From: Ascoidea asiatica
Lineage: Eukaryota > Ascomycota > Saccharomycetes > Ascoideales > Ascoideaceae
NCBI GenBank assembly: GCA_001600695.1
Contig: BCKQ01000017.1
Coordinates: 124,001-188,000 of the forward strand
DNA: 64,000 bases
Direction: 5' to 3'
Position 1 is the stretch's first letter; each line of letters starts with the position of its first letter. This document shows, piece after piece, positions 31,014 to 41,797 of this stretch. The notes below the pieces were generated by a model, which made no database searches, was not told the origin of the DNA, and was given only the letters and a program-made list of their open reading frames with translations. Position numbers and translations under genes: made by a program.

Positions 31014-31644
31014 TTTGATATATTTGTTATTATAATTATTTCTAGTTGATGATGAATCAGTTTCTGATGGACTATGATTATTGATATATTACTTCAATAA
31101 CTGTTACCACTCTTAACTTCCACATTCGCTTTCAGGCGATGATATTTTTCATACTCTTTCAGATGCTGATTCTCTAAGTCCAGTGCCGAGCACCTGACCG
31201 CCGCTGTCCTCCAGCCTCAGAAATCGATTTCAAAACCTCTGTTCAAGTTCAAAAACGGAGCACGTGCCAAGTACGAGCTTCGAGCTGAGTGACTGCCCGT
31301 TTCAGGATGACTTCTGTGACTGCTTTTTTTCTAGTGGTAGGCGAATCTGAAGGCCAGTTGAACTGAACGGGTTTTCATCTAAGCAAGATCCTTGAAAGAT
31401 TGTTACTTGCCCCGGGTAATATTAAATCCAATGTTTCATTATTTGACGTTGCATTTTACTTATTTCAAAGTTTATTGGAACCATTGCGATGGTTTGCAAC
31501 AAAAATATATCCATTTAAAGTCCAAATATTTGGAACTCCTTTGATTCATGATATTGTACTACAAAATTATTATGAAATCTATCCACATTTTTAAAAATTG
31601 TAAAATAAATATACATTAAAATTAAAATTTATAAATAACATTCA
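31014..31644. other. RPS21 promoter region with GC-rich island
   Basis: The GC-rich island at about 31130-31385 carries a GCACGTGC E-box (CACGTG at 31261-31266) and several AGCTTCGAGCT-type words. Downstream, 31403-31594 is an ATG-less open frame of about 64 codons that ends just before the TRM2 3' end. It could be a gene remnant but is not called as a CDS. Confidence 0.55.
31261..31266. promoter_or_regulatory. CACGTG E-box in the RPS21 promoter
   Basis: The palindromic CACGTG within GCACGTGC lies about 250 bp upstream of the RPS21 start. Cbf1 binds this site in yeasts, and in C. albicans it takes part in ribosomal protein gene control. Assignment here is inference. Confidence 0.45.
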
Positions 31645-33663
31645 TTACCTTGATAATATTGCAACACTTTCAACATGATGAGTTTGAGGGAAAAAGTCAA
31701 ATCCAGTAATAGTTTCAATTTTAAATTGAATACCATTTTTAGTATTATTAATAAAAAATTCTAAATCTCTTGCTTGAGAATGAACATTACAAGAAACATA
31801 AATAATTTTTTTTGGATTATAATCAGATAATTGATTTAAAAATAATTCATCACAACCTTTTCTTGGAGGATCTAAAATTACAGAAGTTTCATCATTTGGT
31901 GTTAAAACACTTTTAAAAATTTCTTCAGCTTTACCATAAATATATTCAGCATTTAAAATATTATTTTTTTCTTTATTTTTATAAGCAAAATCAACACTAT
32001 CTTTTGAAACTTCAACACCAATTACTTTTTTAACAAAATTTGAAGCTGTTATACTAAATAAACCTGAACCACAATATGCATCAATTAAATAATTTATTGA
32101 ATTTTCTTTATTTTCATTTAAATTAAATAAATTTTCTCTAACAAATTTTGTAATAATTGGTAAAATTGAATTATTATTTTGAAAAAATTCACCTGCAGAA
32201 AATTGAAAAATTTTATCATCAATTTTTTCTTGAACAATTTGTCTTGAATTTGTTACACAAGTTTTAATAATTTCATTTTCTTTAATATATGAAATTTTAT
32301 TTGTTTTAAAATCTTTTGAAGCTTCTTCAAGATTTAAAAATTTTTCAAAATCATTTGAAATTTCAATTTCATTTGTTTCATTAGTTTCATTAACTAAATT
32401 ATTTGGTAAAATTCTTGTATTTTCTCTTAATAAAATAGTTGCACCTTTTTTATAAAGATTATTTTTAAATTTATTTTTAAAAACTTCTCTTTCATTTTTT
32501 AAACCAATATTTAAAATTTTTGTACCAATATTACATTCTTCAATATCTAAAATTGAGAAATTTCCACCTTCAGTTTTTCTCCATTCTGGTTTACCTTTTG
32601 AACCAAAACCTAAAGATGGTAAATAATCATTATCATTATTTTTAAAATTTTTTTTATTAAATTTTTTTGGTAAATCAAAATGTGGAGTTAATTTTGTTCT
32701 ATAATTATATTTTAATGGAGAACTTATTGTATTTGAAATTTCAGGTATTAAATTTTTTTTAATTAAATTTTTTGCAAAAAATTTATAAGCATTTTTTATT
32801 GTATTTTTTTTAAAAATTAATTGATTTTGATAAGAAACAGATTGAAATTGACAACCAGAACATTTACCAAAATATTTACAATTAATTAAATTATTATCTC
32901 TTAAATTTGAATTTTTAATAATTTTTATTAAATCAGCTTCAACATAATTTTCTAAAGTTTTAAAAATTCTAATATTAACAATATCACCAGGTAAAGAAAA
33001 AGGTATTAAAACAATTTGAAAATTATTTAAAATTAAAGGATTTTGAATAATTGAAATACCATCACCATTTGAAGATAATTTTAAAATTTGAACATTATTA
33101 ACAATTCTATTATATTTATTTTGTAAAATTAAATCATTTAAAATTTCATTAACATTATTTTTAATTTGATTTAAATTTAAATTTTTTTCAATTAATAAAT
33201 CATTAATTTCAAATTGTAAAACACCAATTGGAGAAATTGGATCAATTTTTTTTGGTCTAAATCTTCTTTTTTTTTTTTTAATTTTTTTTATATTTTCATT
33301 TATTAATAATTTTTGTTTTTTATTATTATCATTAATTTGATCATTTATATTATTTATATTATTTATATTATTTATATTATTTATGTTATTTATGTTATTT
33401 TCCATTTGATCTTCAATTTGAATTTGTATTTGATTTTGATTAATTATTTTTGGAGATTCCATTGAATCTATTCTTCTTTTTTTATCATTATCTATAAGAT
33501 TATTATTGTTATCTATTTGATTATTATTATCAGTCATTTTCAAAGTTAATAAATTTCTCTTAAATTGAAATTGAGATTTATTAGTAAAATATAAATTAGA
33601 TGTTAAATTTAAATTAAAATAATAATTTTTCAATACTTTATAAGAATTTAAGATATTTTTCAT
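31645..33663 (-). CDS. TRM2: tRNA (uracil-54-C5)-methyltransferase
   Basis: This 672-residue protein (S. cerevisiae Trm2 has 639) makes m5U54 in the T-loop of tRNAs using S-adenosylmethionine. The features in order are a TRAM-like region, then CKYFGKCSGCQFQ, a cysteine cluster like the Fe-S motif of RumA/TrmA relatives. The SAM-binding DAYCGSGLFS (about residue 545), ILDPPRKGC (about 590-598), VSCN with the catalytic cysteine C625, and HHVESV with the general-base glutamate E663 follow. The first 42 residues contain no acidic residue and several Lys/Arg/Asn, resembling a mitochondrial presequence. A second ATG at 33537 (residue 43, MTDNNN) could give a cytosolic/nuclear form. A long Asn-Ile repeat lies at about 90-110. 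Confidence 0.93.
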   Translation of the reverse strand: MKNILNSYKVLKNYYFNLNLTSNLYFTNKSQFQFKRNLLTLKMTDNNNQIDNNNNLIDNDKKRRIDSMESPKIINQNQIQIQIEDQMENNINNINNINNINNINNINDQINDNNKKQKLLINENIKKIKKKKRRFRPKKIDPISPIGVLQFEINDLLIEKNLNLNQIKNNVNEILNDLILQNKYNRIVNNVQILKLSSNGDGISIIQNPLILNNFQIVLIPFSLPGDIVNIRIFKTLENYVEADLIKIIKNSNLRDNNLINCKYFGKCSGCQFQSVSYQNQLIFKKNTIKNAYKFFAKNLIKKNLIPEISNTISSPLKYNYRTKLTPHFDLPKKFNKKNFKNNDNDYLPSLGFGSKGKPEWRKTEGGNFSILDIEECNIGTKILNIGLKNEREVFKNKFKNNLYKKGATILLRENTRILPNNLVNETNETNEIEISNDFEKFLNLEEASKDFKTNKISYIKENEIIKTCVTNSRQIVQEKIDDKIFQFSAGEFFQNNNSILPIITKFVRENLFNLNENKENSINYLIDAYCGSGLFSITASNFVKKVIGVEVSKDSVDFAYKNKEKNNILNAEYIYGKAEEIFKSVLTPNDETSVILDPPRKGCDELFLNQLSDYNPKKIIYVSCNVHSQARDLEFFINNTKNGIQFKIETITGFDFFPQTHHVESVAILSR

Positions 33664-35931
33664 AATTTTGTTTTAAAATTATAATTATAAATTGAATATA
33701 TAATTATATATAGATCATTATTACAAATTAATTTTTCAATTCATTATTTCAATTATTTCAAATCGATTACTTTTTTCATATTTATTGTTAAAGTCAATAA
33801 TTTTTTTTTTCATTTTTCAATTTTCAAAATAACTTTGGAAGTAAATTGAAACCGTTGCAGTGGGACCAATCGGCGACAAATTATAAAAAAGTAATTTATA
33901 ATCAGTTTGGCAAAACAACAGAAAAACAGAAAAACAGAAAAATCAAACAAGAAACAAGAAAAGAGAGAAAAGAGAGAAATGAGAGAAATGAGAGAAATGA
34001 GAAATGAAGAGAAATGAAAAGGTTAAATAGTCTTTGATAAATACTGCCAGGAACAAAAAAGAAGAAGCGAAAAGAAGAATCAGCTGATTGCAGTTGTTGG
34101 TTTGGGAGAAGTGGCAGCAGTGGCAGTTGCGTTTGAATTAGCAGTTGCGTTTGCGTTTGCGTTTGCGTTTGTGGTTCTATTGCTTTTGCTGTTTTTGCTG
34201 AAACTGATGATGTTTGTTCTTCTTGTTCTTGTTCTTGTTCTTCTTTACCATGTTTATTTTTAGAAACAGATTACTTTCATCTGACGTTGTAATACAATAT
34301 TATGACAACAACACTGTCATAGTGTTGTATTTTACATGCTTTTAGCACGGCAGTTTCATTTTCTTTTCTTTTCTTTTCTTTTCCACGCTATTATCATTCA
34401 TTTAATTTCATCTCATTTCATTTTCCATTTTCCATTTACCTTTTACCTTTAATCTTTATCTTTATCTTTATCTTTATCTTAGGTTTTTATTTTAAGATGA
34501 CGGTGAAATTTTCCGGTAGCGGAAAAGTAATGAAATAGTCTGTGGAATAACTTGGAATAACTTGGAATAACTTGGAGCGTATTACAAAAAGTGCAGCTTA
34601 AGAAAAGTGGCTCAATTTGGGTTTAGAACTAGCTTCATTTGCAGGGTAAAATAGTTATAAGTGTATAAATATGTTTAGTAAAGTAGTAAAGCTTAAACTA
34701 GCCTAACCTAACGCTTAATATTCTGTCATTTTATTGGCTGAAAGTGGATTTACTGAACCTAATAGCACACAATATGCTTATTAACAAATGCACAAAGAAG
34801 TCAAGTCACTCCAACACAACAAAGTGAACCAGAGTCGATGGAAATCTGAGGAATTGCGGTGTACTGTTCCAATAACGTTATCTATTGCTATGGCAGAGAG
34901 TCTAGGAGCAGGCCTTTTGCTCTATTTCTGGATTTCATTTCAGCTTGTTTCATTTTAGATAGTGGAATCTACAATTAATCTACAGTTAAATTGGGTATTA
35001 AATCTGCTACTGTATCACATCTACGTTGCAGTGGTTCTTCATCCAATCCCATCTCATATCCTCAAACACTGTCTATCAATTGTAAGAATTATGATAATAT
35101 GAGCCAGTATACTGGCTACTGGATTATGGAATTGCCATTCTAGGAAGGCGAGTAATTGAATTAGGAAGTATGCTATGTACTTTCTTTGATTTCTACTCTT
35201 ATTTCCTCTCGTAGAGACAACAATTTGACCTTGTTTACTGTTTCCAGCAATGCAACACCACCAGAGTTGTTGAGTTGCTACTCCCAAGTAGTTAAAAAAC
35301 GGGCCTCTTTAGACATCTCTGTAGAAGTCTCTGTGGAAATCTCTTTAACAGTACACAACTCTAATTCCGCCTTCACAAAATCCAGAGTCTTTCCCTCCCA
35401 GCAATCAAAATTGAATATTTGCAGTCCCTTCACAGATCTTTCTTCAGAAATCTTCTTTAAAAAGCAGCTCGAAAAGCAGCTGAGAAAAGAGCTTTTCGAG
35501 AAGTTTCTTTTTCGGTGGTCAGATCTGCGTCTTGGCGTCTGGCTGCCTGAGCTTTAGATTTTAGCTGGCGTTGGGCTGCAGCTCCCTTTTATTTTACTGC
35601 ACAATTTTATAATTTATCGGATTTCCTTTAAATTTATTGCATTTTCGTTATACACTGCAAAATTTCTACTCTTACTTTATTCGAAATAATCAAAATAATC
35701 AAAATCTTCAATTTTTTCAATATAAAAACTTCTTCATTTCCTGACTTTTCTATCCTTTTTTTTTTTAACCCTTTTTCCTTTTACTTTTACTTTCTCTTAG
35801 ATATTTCTTCAAGTTTATTCCATATTTAAAATTATATCGATTAAATTCTAGTTACAAACTAACTTACATACATTCGCTCAAAAATATACTTATATTTTAA
35901 TTAATTATTAATAATTTTACTTTTAAAAAAA
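33664..35931. other. Long divergent intergenic region between TRM2 and the SED1-like gene
   Basis: This 2.3-kb region has no supported gene. It holds AAACAG and GAGAAAT repeats (about 33930-34015), TTTGCG units (34145-34172), TTTTC units (about 34362-34382) and TTTATC units (about 34450-34480). TGGAATAACT units (34542-34576) and a dense inverted-repeat cluster at 34301-34328 are also present. A GC-richer island lies at about 35300-35580. ATG-less frames at 35054-35557 were examined and rejected. Its length is in keeping with a long upstream control region for a cell-wall gene. Confidence 0.55.
34301..34328. repeat. Overlapping inverted repeats
   Basis: Two alternative inverted repeats overlap. 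TATGACA (34301-34307) pairs with TGTCATA (34315-34321), and ACAACACT (34308-34315) pairs with AGTGTTGT (34321-34328). Only one pairing can form at a time in a single strand. Confidence 0.7.
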
Positions 35932-36294
35932 ATGCATTTCTCATCTTATGCTTTAGTCGCTTTAGTTGCCTCAGTCGCTTCTGCTGCTTATACTAATACA
36001 ACCATCACTGATATTGGTACTACTGTTATTACCATTACTTCATGTGTTTCTCATACTGCATGTACTGAAATTCCAGTTACAACTGGTGTAACTGTTGTTA
36101 CTTCTACTATTGAAGGTGTAGAAACTATTTACACAACTTATTGTCCATTAACTTCAACTGAATCTGTTGTTGAAGCAACTTCTGCTGAAACTTCTTCTGC
36201 TCCTGAAGTTGAAACTGCAAATGGTGCTAATAAAGCTGTTATTGGTGGGTTAGCCGGTTCTTTATTCGGTGCTGCCGGTTTATTATTATTATAA
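35932..36294 (+). CDS. GPI-anchored cell-wall protein, SED1/SPI1-like
   Basis: This 120-residue protein has a clear signal peptide MHFSSYALVALVASVASA with cleavage expected after ASA, a Thr/Ser/Val-rich body, and a GPI tail: NGANKA as attachment region, then VIGGLAGSLFGAAGLLLL. The core TSCVSHTACTEIP and VETIYTTYCPLT resembles the Cys-containing repeat of yeast Sed1 and related wall mannoproteins, which are covalently linked to β-glucan through the GPI remnant. Three cysteines are present. Codons are less AT-skewed than most of the window (GCT, ACT, GTT), suggesting high expression. Start at ATG 35932 in an A-rich context. Confidence 0.8.
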   Translation: MHFSSYALVALVASVASAAYTNTTITDIGTTVITITSCVSHTACTEIPVTTGVTVVTSTIEGVETIYTTYCPLTSTESVVEATSAETSSAPEVETANGANKAVIGGLAGSLFGAAGLLLL

Positions 36295-36897
36295 TTTTAA
36301 TATAATTAATATAATTAATACTAATTAATACTAATTAATATAATAATTTATTCCCTTTTCATTTCTTTTCAACTTCTTATAAAATAAATATATTCAAAAA
36401 AATATATTTAAAAATTCTTATTTTCTTCATTAATTCTTTAACTCATTAATTCATTATTTCATTAATTATTTTAATTCCTTAATTTTATAAATTCTTTATA
36501 ATTCTTTATAATATATATTTATATTTATATTTATATTTATATTTATATTTATATTTATATTTATATTTATATTTATATTTATATTTATATTTATATTTAT
36601 ATTTATATNNNNNNNNNNNNNNNNNNNNATATTTATATTTATATTTATATTTATATTTATATTTATATTTATATTTATATTTATATTTATATTTATATTT
36701 ATATTTATATTTATATTTATATTAATATTTTTTCATACTTCTTCATATTCTTTAATTTCTATAATATTTTGAATGCCTTTATAAAATTATTTCAATATAT
36801 ACAGTATATATATATATTAATATATTTATTGATATATTTATATAATAATAATTTATTTTAATTTCTATTTACATTTATTATTATATATAATAATTGA
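36295..36897. other. Convergent intergenic region dominated by a hexanucleotide array
   Basis: AT-rich sequence between the ends of the SED1-like gene and the uS5m gene, mostly occupied by the ATATTT array and its assembly gap. AATTAATACTAATTAATA-type repeats occur at about 36303-36340. Confidence 0.75.
36515..36723. repeat. ATATTT hexanucleotide array with assembly gap
   Basis: A nearly perfect hexanucleotide tandem array is interrupted by 20 N at 36609-36628. The N run has a fixed round length and identical repeat on both sides, so it marks an unresolved array of unknown true length rather than unique missing sequence. Confidence 0.95.
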
Positions 36898-37869
36898 TTA
36901 TTCAGATGAATAATATGTTTTACGAATATCAATAACTTTTTTACCTCTTGCTAATGCAATTTCTTCTAAAGTTCTTTGTTTTGTTAAAGCTTCAACAACA
37001 CCTTTTGCAATATTCATACCATTTCTACTTTTATAAATTTTACCACCTAAATCTTTTATACCTGCACATTGACAAATTTCAAAAATATAATGATTAACTC
37101 TTAAACCAAATCCAGCTGGAGCACTATTTAAAAAAATCTTAACACCATGATATCTATAATCAATATCTCCAATAATTGTTCTATTTTCTAATCTTGGTAT
37201 ATATCTCATATTTTTAACTGCATTCCAATGTGCTTTAATAACTGCTCTTGACATTGCAGCTCTATCTTTACCTTCACCTAATCCAATCATACCATTTTCA
37301 TCTCCAACAACTCCTAAACAATATTGTGTTGGAATTTTTCCTTTCGAAGTTTGATTTGAAACTCTTCTCATTAATAATGGTTTAAAAGTTAATTTTTTAA
37401 TATATTGATCTGAATATCCAGTAAGTTTTGATAATTCTGTTGCAAGTTGTTCAATTCTTGAATTACCTGAATTATTTGATGATGATGATGAAGATGAAGT
37501 TTTCTCCGCAATTTCTTTTTCATTTAAATCTAATTCTGGTATATCAGGTTCATTTAAAGGTTGTAATGATTTTGAAAAATCATATTGTGGTTCAGTTGCT
37601 TTATCCCAATAACGATCAATTTTTGAAAGATCATCAAGATATGGGGGTGAAAATCCAGAAAATGATATTTTTTTATTTAACCAATCTTTTGAATCAATTT
37701 CATTTTCTGCTAATTTTATTGAATTTAATAATTCTGGTGAATAATATTTTTTTAAAAATTCTATATGTTTAATTTTTGCAGCTTCTGTAAATTTAGATTT
37801 ATTTGTTAAAAATCTTTTTTGTTGACCTATTATAACAGGTTTAAATTCAATAGATATTCTATTAAACAT
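36898..37869 (-). CDS. MRPS5: Mitochondrial ribosomal protein uS5m
   Basis: This 323-residue protein (S. cerevisiae Mrps5 has 307) has an N-terminal extension with a probable presequence, a Ser/Asn run near 128-140, and then the S5 domains. The double-stranded-RNA-binding-like N-domain includes [10 protein letters not shown] and [25 protein letters not shown]. The C-domain includes [20 protein letters not shown] and [16 protein letters not shown]. uS5m sits near the mRNA entry and decoding region of the mitochondrial small subunit. Start at ATG 37869. The C-terminus ends RKTYYSSE, in line with yeast relatives. Confidence 0.94.
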   Translation of the reverse strand: MFNRISIEFKPVIIGQQKRFLTNKSKFTEAAKIKHIEFLKKYYSPELLNSIKLAENEIDSKDWLNKKISFSGFSPPYLDDLSKIDRYWDKATEPQYDFSKSLQPLNEPDIPELDLNEKEIAEKTSSSSSSSNNSGNSRIEQLATELSKLTGYSDQYIKKLTFKPLLMRRVSNQTSKGKIPTQYCLGVVGDENGMIGLGEGKDRAAMSRAVIKAHWNAVKNMRYIPRLENRTIIGDIDYRYHGVKIFLNSAPAGFGLRVNHYIFEICQCAGIKDLGGKIYKSRNGMNIAKGVVEALTKQRTLEEIALARGKKVIDIRKTYYSSE

Positions 37870-38335
37870 TTTAATAATAATGTTATACCAATATTATTTT
37901 ATTATATTATTTATTTAATAATTATTTGATATCTATTGAATATACTCTGTTAATTAATACTTTATTTTTCATTTTCAATCAATTCCACCCATTTGAAAAA
38001 AAAATAATATAATAATTTGTATGTAATGAATAATAATTGAATAGTTAAAGTAATAAAAAACCAGTTACCCGGGCTTAAACTACTGTAATGCACATTCAAC
38101 TACTTCTTGTTACATCTTTACTATTATGCGACAACTTTTGATGAATTTTCTTTCAGAAATTTGAAAAGTTTGCTGAAGAATTGAATTTATTTTGAATCTA
38201 ATGACAAAAATAATAAAATATAAGTTAATTTAAATTTATCGAGATGAAAAAGAAATATAAGATAATGATAAAATTGAAGAAAGAAAGAAAGAATGAATGA
38301 ATTAACGAAAGAATGAATGTGATAAGCTGCTTAAT
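37870..38335. other. Intergenic sequence upstream of uS5m
   Basis: This is AT-rich sequence with a short CCCGGGC word at about 38068 and GAAAGAAAGAATGAATGAA repeats near 38280-38315. It holds the uS5m promoter; no gene is seen. Confidence 0.6.
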
Positions 38336-38545
38336 TTAAATTAAAGCAAGAATTATTGCAGAACCAGATATTAAAAAAGTATTTAAATAACCAGAATTTT
38401 TATTTTTCAAAATTATAGCACCATTTATTGAAGAATAAGAAGCAGAAGATGATGATGAGATTATTGAAGGAATTGCTATTGAAGATGAGTGATTCCAGCT
38501 TAAAACATTTTGATTTTGAATTTGAATTTGTTTAATTGATTGCAT
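38336..38545 (-). CDS. Small hypothetical protein with hydrophobic C-terminus
   Basis: This 69-codon frame runs from ATG 38545. The middle is Ser-rich (SIISSSSSASYSS) and the end, LNTFLISGSAIILALI, is a short hydrophobic tail similar to a GPI-attachment signal or a tail anchor. No signal peptide is visible, so it might be the last exon of a longer gene, but no upstream splice signals were found. Its composition resembles real surface-protein tails more than random AT-rich sequence. Existence as a gene is uncertain. Confidence 0.35.
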   Translation of the reverse strand: MQSIKQIQIQNQNVLSWNHSSSIAIPSIISSSSSASYSSINGAIILKNKNSGYLNTFLISGSAIILALI

Positions 38546-40239
38546 TGTATTAAAATTCTTTATATATGAACTGATTATTATAAAATGATTTTATTTTAAT
38601 ATCATAAGATAAATTACTTGAATATAATTGAGATTATAAATTAGTAAACAAGATATAAATATTTAGTAAATTAAATAAATTCAAAATTATTTCTTGAGTT
38701 TATCAATATTTAAATGAATTTATTTGTACGATAAAACAAGTACTGTACAGTATGAGAAAATTAATAAAGTAATATAAAATTATTATTTAACTCTTTAAAA
38801 TACTCGAGTAATGAATCTGAGAACCTTTGTTTCCAATTCAAAAATGAGCTAACAGTTTTCAATAATAATTCTTATCTTTTTATTGTATTCAACGGTACTG
38901 TACTAAAATTTATAATTATCTTAATAAAGTATTTTTAAATTGTCTACAAAAAAAAATATTCCTAAAAGGATATAAAATGAAGAATGCAAAATATTCATTT
39001 TACCAAATCTTCAATGAATTACAATCAACTTATCATTAGTTTCTCAGTAATTTATCGTTAGTTTATCAGTTCACTGACTTTCTTTTTTTTTTGAACCCTA
39101 AGAATAATTGCTGTCTCTTGAAAGATTCTAATACTTGTTACATTTCCAGAGAATGAAAATGAAAATGAAAATGAAAATGAAAACGATAAACATACAATTA
39201 TCAGTACTTCTGGAAATTGCACAACCAGAAAAAACAAAACAATACTAAAAAGATCACTTATGTGAATTCTGGAGTCAATTAAGAATAAAAAGCTCGCTTT
39301 CTACTGTGGAGCTCCTTCTTGCACTTCTTCCACAGCTTGTGCCACTTCTGCTGCTTCTGCTGCTTCTGCTGCTTCTGCTTCTTTTCTTTGCTTTTGTGGT
39401 TTACAGAAAACCCACAGATCTGGTTTCAAAGCATGTATTATCATGCATTACTAATTTGTCCCATGCACTCTGTCGTGTGTACACAAAATCTAAAATAAAC
39501 CACTCATATGGGTCTTATTTTAGAGACCAGTTTCACGGTACCACATTTTTTTTATTGTCCGGAGGACCGTGGCACCGGCTAATGGCCACTGCTTTTCCGG
39601 CCTTTCCACCCACGAAATGAAAACATCGATACACTGTCAGTTCAGGGTGCTTTGTAGAGAGACCTATTACACTCCATATATTAGAAATCATCGAAGCTAT
39701 TACAAACAATATAAGAAACAATCAGAAATAATATATTTCAAAAACAATCTATCATATCAGAAACATTATTTCATATTAGAAACATTTAAGCCTTCGAAAG
39801 AAACTACTCTCAGAAATTGTCATTGGAAATCATAAGTTATCCATATCCATATCCATATTCCTCTACTCTTGCTCTTTCTTACTTTTTTTATTTCATTACT
39901 GATCACTGATCAATATTCCCATAAATTGTGATCTACCAAGATTTCGTAATGTTAAACAAAAGTACCCCAGGATTCCACCCTCATTTTATATTTTAGTATA
40001 ATATTTATTACTATCCATAATTCAATTCTTTTTTTTTTTCAGAATCATATTCTATTCAAAATCAAAACTTTTCTGACTATATTCTATCATATTCAATTCT
40101 ATTATATTCCATTATATTTTATTCAACTCTTTTCAACTTTATTTATACTTTATTGAAAATCTATTAAAAGAAAAAAACCTTATTCAATTTCAATATTGTA
40201 ACTGATATACTTTATTATACTTTATAAATTTCTTTTAGT
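38546..40239. other. Long intergenic region upstream of the zinc-cluster factor
   Basis: The region contains GAAAAT units (about 39153-39182), a CTGCTGCTT array (about 39345-39382) and a GC-richer island at about 39290-39640. A minus-strand AAACTGGTCTC motif lies at 39523-39533. Frames across the island translate the repeats (poly-Leu) and are not genes. Pyrimidine-rich leader sequence and repeated TATTCTATT words precede the ATG at 40240. Confidence 0.6.
39523..39533 (-). promoter_or_regulatory. Recurrent AAACTGGTCTC motif, copy upstream of zinc-cluster factor
   Basis: The minus-strand 11-mer is identical to 24396-24406, and the flanking CGTG matches the CACG of that copy loosely. It lies about 710 bp before the zinc-cluster start. 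Confidence 0.35.
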
Positions 40240-41763
40240 ATGACTCCAAAGTCATCTAAAAAACATCAAATCATTCCAAGTTTAATTCCTGAAAATTCTT
40301 TGACTTCTAAAATTCATCAAAAACTTAAAGATTCAGACCAAAGAATTATTGAAACTACAAAAAAAATTATTAATAAAAATCAATTAAATAACCAATCAAA
40401 AAATCAAATTCAAAAAAATTCAATAAGACCAACAAAAAGAAGAAAAACTGTACCTGATAATCAAAGAAAAAGAGCTTTATTTAGTTGTGATAGATGTAAA
40501 AAAAAAAAAACAAAATGTAATAGAATAATTTTAAAATCAAATGGTAAAAAAGATATTTATTATGATAATAAAACTCCATGTTTAAATTGTCAAAATGCAA
40601 ATCAAAATTGTGTTACTACAATCCCAAGAAAAAGAAGAGTTTATGGTAATATTCAAAATCTTGGTTTACATTATGAAATTTTAATTTGTTTAATTTCTGG
40701 TTTATTTCCTGATATTGATGTTAATAATATAACTCAATTAAAAAAATTAGGTAAAAATTTCGATTTAGAAATGCCTGATCCAATTATTGATTATAAAGAT
40801 AATGATAATGAAAATGATATTAATAATAATAATAATATTAATAATGACATTGATATTAACAATGATAATGATAATAACAACAATAATAATAATAATAATA
40901 ATAATAATGACGATGATGATTCAAAAGATTTGACAATTTCAATATTAAGTAATAAATTATTTGAAGTTTTAAAAAATAATGGTATAAGAGCAAAAGCTTT
41001 TGATAAAGTAAAAGTTATAGGAGGTGAATTAGATCCTTCAACTCTCTCAAATGAAAATGATCAATCAATTTCATCAGATACTAAAATCAATAATAAAATT
41101 GATAAAAATGATAATGATATTAAAACTAATAATGATAATTCAAATGACAATTCAAAGTCCAATGTAAATAAAAATAATGACAATAAAATCAATGATAATA
41201 ATAATATTCCAAACCAAAGTAATAATGATGAAAACTTCACTGATTCAAATTTCATTATAGCAAAATCAAAAATAAATAACACTGAAGATTATGGAGTTGA
41301 AAGAATTGTTTATGATATTCAAGGTAGACCACATTATATCGGTTCTGCAGGTTCTCCAGCTTTATTAAATGGTTTAAGTAATTTAATAATTAAAAACAAA
41401 TGTTCAAAATCTTTAAAAATTTCTAAACCTTCATCAAAACCATCAAAATTATTAAAATCCTTAAAATCTTCATCTTTAGAAGAATTTGTTACAACTAATT
41501 TCAATTCTTATCCTTCCGAAAAATTAAATCAAGTTAGTGATAAAAATTTAAAAAATTTAACTTCAATTAAATCAAAAAAATTATTAGAAAAATTTCCTTT
41601 AATTAATTCTTTAAATAAAAATGAATCTGATTTTTATGTTAAAGTATTTTTTCAACGAATTCATCCATATTTTTATGTATTTGGTAATTCAATATTTAAA
41701 GAAAGATATTATCAATTTTGGGATGAAATTGAATCAAGTTTTTCAAAAAAATTTCTCTTTTTA

Positions 41764-41797
<34 letters not shown>

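Noticed and set aside
35054-35557. ATG-less frames in the TRM2/SED1-like spacer
   Set aside because: No ATG, no homologue recognised, and their codon use is unlike real genes here.
36515-36723. Regular array considered as CRISPR or centromeric satellite
   Set aside because: It is a pure six-base microsatellite without spacers or higher-order units.
39306-39835. Leu-rich frames upstream of the zinc-cluster gene
   Set aside because: They are the translation of a CTGCTGCTT tandem repeat and GC-rich flank.
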